Origin: Alphaproteobacteria bacterium
GTDB taxonomy: Bacteria; Pseudomonadota; Alphaproteobacteria; UBA828
Direction: 5' to 3'
Length of the DNA stretch: 64,000 nt
NCBI GenBank assembly: GCA_022820945.1
Contig: JAJEEP010000005.1
Coordinates: forward strand, 1-64,000
Notes under the pieces: generated by a model
The model's input: the letters and a program-made list of their open reading frames with translations, nothing else
What the model was told of the DNA's origin: nothing
The model's database searches: none
Made by a program: the position numbers and the translations under genes
Shown here: positions 8,149 through 15,417 of the stretch, one piece after another
Layout: every line of letters begins with the position of its first letter
Numbering within the stretch: the first letter of the stretch is position 1

Positions 8149-9381
8149 ATGGCGGCGGCTGAAGCGGGGGAGCGGATCGACGCGGACGTCGTCATTGCTG
8201 GCGGCGGCCTCGTCGGGCTGACCCTCGGCGTGGCGCTCGCCGGTGCCGGGATCGAGACGGCGGTGGTCGACGGCACGCCGCCGGCTGCGATGAAGGATGC
8301 CGCATTCGACGGGCGGGTCTCGTCCATCGCGCTCGGCTCCAGGCGGGTTCTGGACGGCATCGGGCTCTGGTCCGCGCTCGCGGCCGACGCCCAGCCGATC
8401 CTGGAGATCCGCGTCTCCGACGGCGACGTGCCGCTCTTCCTGCACTACGACCACAAGAGCGTGGGCGACGACCCGCTCGGCTATATCGTCGAGAACCGCA
8501 ATATCCGCGCCGCCTTGCTGGAGCGGGCGGCGGCGTTGACTTCGCTCCGTCACCTGGCGCCGGCCTCGGTGGAGGCGCTGGAGCCCGCCGCCGGCGGCAT
8601 CGAGGCCCGGCTTGCGGACGGCCGCTGCGTGCGCGCCCGCCTCGCGGTCGCTGCCGACGGCGCCAACTCAGGCCTGCGCGCCGCCGCCGGGATTGAGACC
8701 GTGCGCTGGTCCTACGAGCAGACGGGCATCGTCTGCACGGTGTTGCACGAGCGGCCGCACCGAGGCATCGCGCACGAGCGCTTCCTGCCGGCCGGGCCCT
8801 TTGCCATCCTGCCCATGACCGGCGACCGCTCTTCCCTGGTCTGGACCGAGCGGGCGTCGCTGGCACCGGCTTTGATGGACGCACCGCCCGAGGTCTTCGC
8901 CCGGGAGCTCGGCGCACGCTTCGGCGACTTTCTGGGAGCGCTGGAGCCGACCGGCCCGCGCTGGAGCTACCCGCTCCGCCTCACCCATGCGAAGTGTTAC
9001 GTCGCACCGCGCCTCGCGCTCGCGGGCGATGCGGCGCATGCGATCCACCCGCTCGCGGGCCAGGGCTTCAATCTCGGCATCCGCGACGCTGCGGTTCTGG
9101 CCGAGCTGGTGGTGGACCGTGCGCGCCTCGGCCTCGACATCGGCGGCGACGACGTGCTCACCCACTACCAGCGCCGGCGGCGCTTCGACTCAGTCGTGCT
9201 GATCGGCGTGACCGACGGGCTCAACCGGCTCTTCTCGAACGACAATCAGGGTCTCCGTCTGGTCCGCGACGTCGGCCTCGCGGCGGTCAACGAAATGCCG
9301 CCGGTCAAGCGCTTCTTCATGCGCCACGCCATGGGGCTCGCCGGCGACCTGCCGCGCCTTGCCCGCGGCGAGCCGCTCTAG
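8149..9381 (+). CDS. UbiH/UbiF-family FAD-dependent monooxygenase
   Basis: 410 residues from the ATG at 8149; an ATG at 8110 would add 13 residues. The FAD-binding Rossmann motif DVVIAGGGLVGLTL starts at residue 13, the NAD(P)H/FAD 'DG' region is RLAVAADGANSGLR, and the second FAD motif is LALAGDAAHAIHPLAGQGFNLG. These are hallmarks of class A flavin monooxygenases of ubiquinone biosynthesis (UbiH, UbiF, UbiL, Coq6). Which ring position it hydroxylates cannot be told from sequence. It is monocistronic, with its stop four bases from the convergent ligase gene. Confidence 0.9.
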   Translation: MAAAEAGERIDADVVIAGGGLVGLTLGVALAGAGIETAVVDGTPPAAMKDAAFDGRVSSIALGSRRVLDGIGLWSALAADAQPILEIRVSDGDVPLFLHYDHKSVGDDPLGYIVENRNIRAALLERAAALTSLRHLAPASVEALEPAAGGIEARLADGRCVRARLAVAADGANSGLRAAAGIETVRWSYEQTGIVCTVLHERPHRGIAHERFLPAGPFAILPMTGDRSSLVWTERASLAPALMDAPPEVFARELGARFGDFLGALEPTGPRWSYPLRLTHAKCYVAPRLALAGDAAHAIHPLAGQGFNLGIRDAAVLAELVVDRARLGLDIGGDDVLTHYQRRRRFDSVVLIGVTDGLNRLFSNDNQGLRLVRDVGLAAVNEMPPVKRFFMRHAMGLAGDLPRLARGEPL

Positions 9382-9385
9382 TCGG

Positions 9386-10732
9386 CTACAGCCACTCCAC
9401 GTAGCGCGCTCGCTCGGTCTCCGGCACCTGGCGGCGGAAGTCGTCGTACTCGTAGCGCTTGACCAGGGCGTAGTTGCGGCAGAACTCCTCGCCGAACCAC
9501 TCCCTGGCCCAGTCGGAGGCCTCGAACCGCGCGAGCGCCTCGCCCCAGTCGTCGGGCAGGCGGGTCACCTCCTGCTCGTCGAGGTCGCCCTCCGCCGGCG
9601 GGCCCGGATCGGTCCTGTTCTCGACCCCGTCGAGCCCGGCCGCCAGATAGGCGGCGAGCGCGAGGTAGACGTTGACGTCGCCGCCGCAGACGCGGAGCTC
9701 CGGCCGCGTCGCCGCCGGGCTCTCGTTGATCAGGCGGATCGAGGCGGTGCGGTTGTCCACGCCCCAGGCCAGCGAGATCGGCGCGAAGGCGCCGGGCACG
9801 AGCCTGCGGTAGGAGTTGGAGTTGGGGAAGAAGACGGCGGTGAGCTCGGGCAGGCGGGCGAGCACGCCGCCCATGAAGTGCCGGCAGGTGTCGTTGATGT
9901 GCTGCGGCTCGTCCGGCGCCGCGAAGGCGTTGGTGCCGTCGCCATCCACCAGCGACATGTGGATGTGGCAGGAGTTGCCGGTCATCTTGTCGAACGGCTT
10001 GGCCATGAAGGTGACGCGGCGGCCCATCTGCATCGCCGCCTCCTTCATGGTGGCGCGGAAGAGGTGCCCGTCGTCGCCCATCTCGCGCACCGGGCGGTGG
10101 CGGATGCTGACCTCGTACTGGCCGGGGCCCCACTCGTAGTGGCTGCATTCGAGCTCCCCGTGGGCGGCGACCGCGTCCAGCAGCGAGTATTCCTCGGCGA
10201 GGAACTGGGTGCGCTTCTGCATCGAGTAGCACTGCAGCCCGTCATCGAGCCTCTCGTGCTCGTCGTCGAGGAGGAAGAACTCGAACTCGGGCGCGCAGCG
10301 GGCGCCGTAGCCCATCCCTTCCATGCGCCGGACCACGCGGTGCAGCACGTTGCGGGGCTCGCCCTCGACCAGGCGCCCGTCGGGCCATTTCATCGTGCCC
10401 ATGACCAGCGCCGTGTCGGGCTCGTGGCGCAGGATGCGCATGCTGGAGAGGTCGGGCACTGCGATGAAATCGGCGTAGCCGATGTTCTCGCCGTAGTCGG
10501 TGCCGAGGACCACGTTGGCGCCGATGTCGAAGGCCATGACTGTGGCGCAGAAGGCGATGCCGTGGTGCATCGTGCGCTCGAAATGGGCGATGTCCATCGC
10601 CTTGCCGCGGGAGACGCCGCCATAGTCGCAATACTCGACGCGGACGCGCTGGACGCCGTTGGCGCGCAGCCAGTCGATGACCTGATCGCTCGTGCCCGTG
10701 AAGCGCACAGGGCCCGTTACAGCCTCGCTCAT
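9386..10732 (-). CDS. glutamine-synthetase-family ligase (GlnA-like, probable gamma-glutamyl amide ligase)
   Basis: 448 residues. The GS beta-grasp N-terminus (VIDWLRANGVQRVRVEYCDYGGVSRGKA) is followed by the catalytic domain with APEFEFFLLD, HYEWGPGQYEVS, the ATP-site KPFDKMTGNSCHIHMSL, and WGVDNRTASIRL. It lacks the adenylylation loop of GlnA and resembles the group that joins glutamate to amines (putrescine, ethanolamine, methylamine). With surrounding amine and amide genes, a role in amine assimilation is a reasonable inference; glutamine synthesis itself is less likely. Confidence 0.85.
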   Translation of the reverse strand: MSEAVTGPVRFTGTSDQVIDWLRANGVQRVRVEYCDYGGVSRGKAMDIAHFERTMHHGIAFCATVMAFDIGANVVLGTDYGENIGYADFIAVPDLSSMRILRHEPDTALVMGTMKWPDGRLVEGEPRNVLHRVVRRMEGMGYGARCAPEFEFFLLDDEHERLDDGLQCYSMQKRTQFLAEEYSLLDAVAAHGELECSHYEWGPGQYEVSIRHRPVREMGDDGHLFRATMKEAAMQMGRRVTFMAKPFDKMTGNSCHIHMSLVDGDGTNAFAAPDEPQHINDTCRHFMGGVLARLPELTAVFFPNSNSYRRLVPGAFAPISLAWGVDNRTASIRLINESPAATRPELRVCGGDVNVYLALAAYLAAGLDGVENRTDPGPPAEGDLDEQEVTRLPDDWGEALARFEASDWAREWFGEEFCRNYALVKRYEYDDFRRQVPETERARYVEWL

Positions 10733-10849
10733 TCCTCGACGCTCCCGTTGATCGGCTCGCGGGGCCGTACCATACCGGCAGAGGTGCGGCCGCTCAAAGC
10801 GGGGGTGGAATCGGGTTGTCAGGGGGCGAATGCCGGATTAGGGTGCGCA

Positions 10850-10870
10850 TGCAACTCGTTTGCGTTTGCA
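10850..10870. promoter_or_regulatory. inverted repeat upstream of iron-type transporter
   Basis: TGCAA-10 bases-TTGCA lies 27 bases before the ATG of the binding-protein gene and includes a direct GTTTGC-GTTTGC. Palindromic sites of this kind can be metal-regulator operators; the assignment to any regulator is speculative. Confidence 0.3.
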
Positions 10871-10896
10871 GCATGAATCCACAGGGAGGCACACCA

Positions 10897-12009
10897 ATGC
10901 GTGGGATTGCGGTCGCTGCTTCTGGCGAGCGCACGGCCCGCGCGGTGCGTGGGAGGCTGGCGCGCGTCGGGGCCGCAATGCGGTCGCCGGCCCGCGTCGG
11001 TTTGTTGGGATTGCTCGCAGGCCTTGTCGGCCTTGCCTGGGCTGCAGACGGCGCGCAGGCGGCGGACGAGCTCAACCTCTATTCCCACCGGCAGCCCTTC
11101 CTGATCGAGCCCTTCCTGGAGGCCTTCACCGCCGAGACCGGGATAAAGGTCAACGTGGTCTACGCCTCCAAGGGTCTCGCCCAGCGGCTCCAGGCCGAGG
11201 GCAAGAACAGCCCGGCCGACGTGGTGCTGACCGTGGATATCGGGCGCCTCGCCATCTATGCGGACAAGGACCTGCTGGCACCTGTCGAGTCCGCGGTGCT
11301 GAGCGAGGCCGTGCCGGCCCACCTGCGCGACCCCGAAGGGCGCTGGTTTGCGCTGTCCAAGCGTGCGCGGGTGATCGCGGTTTCCAAGGATCGCGTGGAG
11401 CCCGGTGCGATCACGACCTACGAGGATCTGGCTGACCCCAAGTGGGCCGGGCTCGTCTGCTCGCGGCCCGGCAGCCATGTTTACAACCGGGCGCTGATGG
11501 CCTCGATGATCGCCGCCCAAGGGGAAGAGGGCGCCGAGGAGTGGGCCACCGGCCTGGTGGCCAACCTCGCCCGCCGGCCGCAAGGCAACGACCGGGCGCA
11601 GGTCAAGGCGATCTACGAGGGCCTCTGCGACGTTGCCCTCATTAACAGCTATTATTACGGAAAGCTTGCGTCCTCCGAGATCGAGGAGCAGCGGGCCTGG
11701 GCAGCGTCCATGACCATGATCTTTCCCAATCAGGATGACCGTGGCACGCACATCAACATCTCGGGTGGCGGCGTCGCCAAGCACTCGAAGAACAAGGAGA
11801 CGGCGGTGGCGTTCCTCGAGTTCCTGACGGAAGAGGCCGCACAAGTGCTCCACGGCACGGTCAACTACGAGTTTCCGGTGAATCTCGCCGTCGAAGCCGC
11901 TCCGGGGGTTCGTGCCTGGGGCACGTTCAAGGAAGACGCGCTGCCGATCGTGCGCATTGCCGAGCTCGCACCCGCTGCCCAACGCGTAATCGACCGCACC
12001 GGGTGGTAA
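10897..12009 (+). CDS. iron(III) ABC transporter substrate-binding protein (FbpA/FutA-like)
   Basis: 370 residues from the ATG at 10897, which follows AGGGAGG; a longer frame from 10816 is not needed. A long N-terminal leader ends in the hydrophobic stretch VGLLGLLAGLVGLAWAADGAQA. The mature part begins DELNLYSHRQPFLIEPFLEAF, and shows the family features VYASKGLAQRL, ADVVLTVDIGRL, SRPGSHVYNRALMASM and INSYYYGKL; the tandem tyrosines ligate ferric iron in FbpA/FutA. It binds Fe(III) in the periplasm for the permease that overlaps its 3' end. Confidence 0.92.
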   Translation: MRGIAVAASGERTARAVRGRLARVGAAMRSPARVGLLGLLAGLVGLAWAADGAQAADELNLYSHRQPFLIEPFLEAFTAETGIKVNVVYASKGLAQRLQAEGKNSPADVVLTVDIGRLAIYADKDLLAPVESAVLSEAVPAHLRDPEGRWFALSKRARVIAVSKDRVEPGAITTYEDLADPKWAGLVCSRPGSHVYNRALMASMIAAQGEEGAEEWATGLVANLARRPQGNDRAQVKAIYEGLCDVALINSYYYGKLASSEIEEQRAWAASMTMIFPNQDDRGTHINISGGGVAKHSKNKETAVAFLEFLTEEAAQVLHGTVNYEFPVNLAVEAAPGVRAWGTFKEDALPIVRIAELAPAAQRVIDRTGW

Positions 12010-13679
12010 GCCCAACAGCCACGCTGGCGCGCCGGGCCTACCTCGCCCGGCCGAATCGCTGGTTCGTTGCTGCGTTCGTGCTCGCGCTGATCCTGTCGGC
12101 GCCGATCCTCTCGGTGGTCGCCGCCGCGACGGAGGACAGCGGCGGGCTCTGGGGGCACCTCTTCGGGACCGTTTTGCCCCGCTACGTCGCGAACACGATC
12201 GCGCTCATGGCGGGCGTCGGCGGGCTCAGCCTGGTGCTGGGCGTGAGCACGGCCTGGGTGGTGACGCGCTACGAGTTCCCGGGCCGCCGGGTGCTCGAAT
12301 GGATGCTGGTGCTGCCCTTCGCCGTGCCGGCCTATCTCATCGCCTACGTCTACACCGACCTCCTGGACTATGCGGGGCCGGTGCAGGGCGCGCTGCGCGA
12401 TGCCTTCGGCTGGCAGACGCGACGGGACTACTGGTTTCCCGAGATCCGCTCCATGGGCGGTGCCATCGTGGTGATGGGCGCGGTGCTCTACCCCTACGTC
12501 TACATGATGACGCGGACGGCCTTCAAGCTGACGCCGCACACGCTGTTCGAGATCGCGCGGGTGCACGACCGGGGCCTCTTCCGCACCGTGGGCCTGCCGC
12601 TGGCCAGGCCCGCGATCGCCGCCGGCCTCGCGCTCGTGCTGATGGAGACGGTGTCCGATTTCGGCACCGTGGACTACTTCGCGCTGGAGACGCTGACACT
12701 CGGCATCTTCAACGTCTGGCTCGGAATGAACAGCCTGCCGGCGGCCGCGCAGATCGCGACGCTCGCCTGCATCTTCGTGATCGCCATGCTGGTGCTGGAG
12801 CTCTATTCGCGCCGTCGCCGGCGCTACGTGGATACCGGCCGGCGCATGCGGAGCCTCGGACGCCAGCGTGCGGGCCCTGTCGCCGCCGCTGCCTGTCTCG
12901 CCATTTGCCTGCTGCCGGTGACGGTGGGGTTCCTGATCCCCGTGGGCGTGCTGCTGAGCTTCGTGGTCCAGGGCTATGCGTTTGCCGACTATGGCGACGT
13001 GCTGACGGTCACGCTCAACTCGGTGTTCGTGGCCCTCGCGGTGGCGGCGCTGGTGATGGCGGCGGCGGCGCTGATGGTGGTCACCGTCGCGTACCGGCCG
13101 AGCCGCCCCCTCAAGGTGCTGGCCGGCATCGCGTCGTCGGGCTACGCCTTCCCCGGCACGATCCTGGCCATCGGCGTCGTCACCTTCGCCGGCGCGGTGG
13201 ACCGCGGGCTCGATGGCCTGATTTCGGGCGTGATGGGGCTCACGTTCGACGGCTTCCTCACCGGCGGCATCGGCCTCGTGCTCTTCGCCTGTATGGTGCG
13301 CTTCCAGGCGATCGGCTTCGGCGCGCTCACCTCGGGCATGGACCGGCTGCCGCGCAACATAGTGTCCGCCGGCCGTGTGCTCGGCCTCAGCCTGCCGGCC
13401 AATCTCTTCCGCGTGATCCTGCCGTTGCTCGGCACCTCCCTCCTCGCCGGCGGGCTGCTGGTGTTCGTCGACGTGATGAAGGAGCTGCCGATGACGCTGC
13501 TGCTCCGCCCCTTCGGCTTCGACACGCTGGCGACCCACCTTTACCAGTACGCCAAGGACGAACTGCTGGAGCAGGCGGCGGTGCCGGCGCTCCTCATCGT
13601 GCTCGCCGGCACCGGCCCCGTGATCCTGATGAACGAAGCCCTCCGCCGCCTGGGCGAGGGCCGGGCCGGGAGCAGGTGA
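12003..13679 (+). CDS. iron ABC transporter permease, two fused transmembrane domains (FbpB-like)
   Basis: 558 residues with two membrane modules of about six helices each. Both coupling (EAA) loops are visible: ALFEIARVHDRG-type TLFEIARVHDRGLFRTVGLPLARPAIAAG and RNIVSAGRVLGLSLP. It starts with GTG at 12003 and overlaps the binding-protein stop by seven bases. FbpB-type permeases work with an FbpC ATPase, which is not found next to it: the next gene is foreign TcmP. The ATPase is either elsewhere in the genome or was displaced by the island insertion. Confidence 0.92.
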   Translation: MVSPTATLARRAYLARPNRWFVAAFVLALILSAPILSVVAAATEDSGGLWGHLFGTVLPRYVANTIALMAGVGGLSLVLGVSTAWVVTRYEFPGRRVLEWMLVLPFAVPAYLIAYVYTDLLDYAGPVQGALRDAFGWQTRRDYWFPEIRSMGGAIVVMGAVLYPYVYMMTRTAFKLTPHTLFEIARVHDRGLFRTVGLPLARPAIAAGLALVLMETVSDFGTVDYFALETLTLGIFNVWLGMNSLPAAAQIATLACIFVIAMLVLELYSRRRRRYVDTGRRMRSLGRQRAGPVAAAACLAICLLPVTVGFLIPVGVLLSFVVQGYAFADYGDVLTVTLNSVFVALAVAALVMAAAALMVVTVAYRPSRPLKVLAGIASSGYAFPGTILAIGVVTFAGAVDRGLDGLISGVMGLTFDGFLTGGIGLVLFACMVRFQAIGFGALTSGMDRLPRNIVSAGRVLGLSLPANLFRVILPLLGTSLLAGGLLVFVDVMKELPMTLLLRPFGFDTLATHLYQYAKDELLEQAAVPALLIVLAGTGPVILMNEALRRLGEGRAGSR

Positions 13680-13815
13680 AGGGGACGAAAACTATTCCTT
13701 GCGAAACCCGTGCTGTTGTGGCAACGTAATAAAGAACAAACGATGAATCTCGAGAGCTCTCAACTCCAGCCCTTTGCTTGGAACTAGAGTGGCACATGTG
13801 CTCTGTGTTTAGGTT

Positions 13816-14667
13816 ATGAACGATCAGATATCTCAGCCCGCGCCGGCATTCGGTGGACGGTGGACCGAGGAAAAACTCACCATACTCGAAAGCTATCTTG
13901 ACGCGTACACAACCGCGCTTAAGGATAGACCCTTCAAACTTTGGTATATCGACGCGTTTGCGGGTACTGGTCGGGTCGAACTGTCCGCCAACGATCAGAG
14001 GGATATCCGGCGCTTTGTGAGCGGATCGGCTGAACGTGCGATTAAAATTAGCGAAAAGCCCTTCGACAAGCTGGTCTTTGTTGAACAAGACCGTGATCGT
14101 TGTTCTGAGTTGGCAAATCTGAAAGTCAAACACGACAATAGAGATATTCAAATCGTGAACTCCGACTCAAATACGTATCTGTCACATCTCGATGGTGACT
14201 GGCGCGGTCGTCGAGGAGTTCTATTTCTCGACCCATACGCCACCCAAGTCGAATGGTCAACGCTGGAACGAATCTCAGAATTCGAAGCACTTGACACATG
14301 GATACTATTTCCCGTTTACGCAATCTCCCGAATGCTGCCTCGATTGCGGCGTCCGGATGAGAATTGGGTGGCGCGCCTTAATGCGATTTATGGGGACGAG
14401 AGCTGGCGGCGCCTATATCTGGAGAGTCGTCAACCCAATTTGTTCGATATGGACGAGAGAGAATCCGGCGTTGATGGGCTTCTCGCCATATACAAGAGCA
14501 AGCTTTCCGACTTGTTCGGTGATAGGCTTTTGCAAACATCTCGATCTCTGAAAAACTCGAAGAATTCTAATTTATTCGAATTGATATTTTGTGCTGGTAG
14601 CCCCAATCCCCGAGCAATATCTATCGCCAAGAGAATCGCTCAATATATCCTGATGAAGGGCCTTTAG
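13816..14667 (+). CDS. tcmP: three-Cys-motif partner protein TcmP
   Basis: 283 residues, low G+C. The N-terminal AFGGRWTEEKLTILESYLDAYTTALK and KLWYIDAFAGTG are typical of TcmP, the partner of three-Cys-motif proteins. Motifs resemble class I methyltransferases: IDAFAGTG at 45-52 (SAM-loop-like), VFVEQD at 87-92 (acidic motif II) and LFLDPYA at 136-142 (motif IV-like). The biochemical role is not established to my knowledge. It is followed two bases later by the three-Cys protein, so the pair is translationally coupled. Codon use differs from all neighbours, indicating transfer. Confidence 0.88.
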   Translation: MNDQISQPAPAFGGRWTEEKLTILESYLDAYTTALKDRPFKLWYIDAFAGTGRVELSANDQRDIRRFVSGSAERAIKISEKPFDKLVFVEQDRDRCSELANLKVKHDNRDIQIVNSDSNTYLSHLDGDWRGRRGVLFLDPYATQVEWSTLERISEFEALDTWILFPVYAISRMLPRLRRPDENWVARLNAIYGDESWRRLYLESRQPNLFDMDERESGVDGLLAIYKSKLSDLFGDRLLQTSRSLKNSKNSNLFELIFCAGSPNPRAISIAKRIAQYILMKGL

Positions 14668-14669
14668 AG

Positions 14670-15386
14670 GTGTCCACGCACTCTAGCATCGAATGGACGG
14701 ACGTCACCTGGAATCCCGTGACCGGCTGCACCAAGATCAGTCACGGATGCAAGCACTGTTACGCTGAACGGATGGCGAATCGACTGCGGGAGATGGGACT
14801 AGAGAAATACAGGGAGGGCTTTTCGATCAACGTGCACGAGTCCGCGCTCAACGATCCGCTAAAGTGGAAACAGCCGCGGTTTGTGTTTGTAAACTCGATG
14901 TCTGATCTGTTTCACAAATCAGTACCAGCAGAGTTCATCGAAAGGGTTTTCGATGTAATGGGCCGCGCACCACAGCACCGGTTTCAGGTGCTAACCAAGC
15001 GCCCCAGCCGAGTCGCTCAGATGGGAGGAAAGTTGAATTGGGCGCCAAATGTCTGGCTTGGAGTAAGCATCGAGTCCGAGCGATGGTTGGGTCGGCTAGC
15101 GACTCTGAAGGGAACGGCCGCCCGCGTGAAGTTCCTGTCTCTTGAACCGCTGCTCGGACCGTTGCCGAATATGGAGCTTGATGGAATCGACTGGGTAATC
15201 GTCGGCGGCGAATCGGGGCCAGGCGCAAGGCCCATGGAAGCCAATTGGGTGAGGGACATTCGCGATCAGTGCGAAAGCAATGACGTACCGTTCTTCTTCA
15301 AGCAGTGGGGTGGGGTTTTCAAGAAGAGAACGGGCCGGACGCTGGATAATCGCGAATGGAACCAGATGCCTCGCGTGATGCAGTAG
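14670..15386 (+). CDS. phage Gp37/Gp68 family protein (DUF5131), three-Cys motif
   Basis: 238 residues from a GTG two bases after the tcmP stop. The N-terminus SIEWTDVTWNPVTGC carries cysteines at 20, 27 and 30 (C-x6-C-x2-C), likely to bind an iron-sulfur cluster in a radical-SAM-like barrel. Later motifs are FQVLTKRPSRV, WLGVSIES, FLSLEPLLGPL and WVIVGGESGPGARPM, all standard for the Gp37/Gp68 family found in phages and mobile islands. It probably modifies a nucleic acid or protein target with TcmP; the target is unknown. Confidence 0.9.
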   Translation: MSTHSSIEWTDVTWNPVTGCTKISHGCKHCYAERMANRLREMGLEKYREGFSINVHESALNDPLKWKQPRFVFVNSMSDLFHKSVPAEFIERVFDVMGRAPQHRFQVLTKRPSRVAQMGGKLNWAPNVWLGVSIESERWLGRLATLKGTAARVKFLSLEPLLGPLPNMELDGIDWVIVGGESGPGARPMEANWVRDIRDQCESNDVPFFFKQWGGVFKKRTGRTLDNREWNQMPRVMQ

Positions 15387-15398
15387 AAGTGAGGAGAG

Positions 15399-15417
15399 GG
15401 TTGCACGGTACGCAACC
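15399..15417. terminator. short hairpin between convergent genes
   Basis: GGTTGC at 15399-15404 and GCAACC at 15412-15417 form a 6-bp stem with a 7-base loop, between the convergent DUF5131 and dimethylformamidase-like genes and touching the latter's stop codon. No T-run is present, so it is a weak terminator at best. Confidence 0.3.

Larger units (their letters stand above)
13680..15416. other. AT-rich genomic island carrying TcmP and DUF5131 genes
   Basis: Base composition drops sharply here: the 60 bases from 14521 are 33% G+C, and from 15241 50%, against about two thirds in flanking genes. It contains two coupled genes and no integrase or obvious att repeats. It sits directly after the iron permease gene, where an ATPase gene would be expected. 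The boundaries are set by composition and are approximate. Confidence 0.75.

Noticed and set aside
11865-13538. 557-codon minus-strand open frame under the iron permease gene
   Set aside because: His/Arg/Ala-rich shadow frame typical of GC-rich DNA; the permease on the other strand has clear membrane and coupling motifs.
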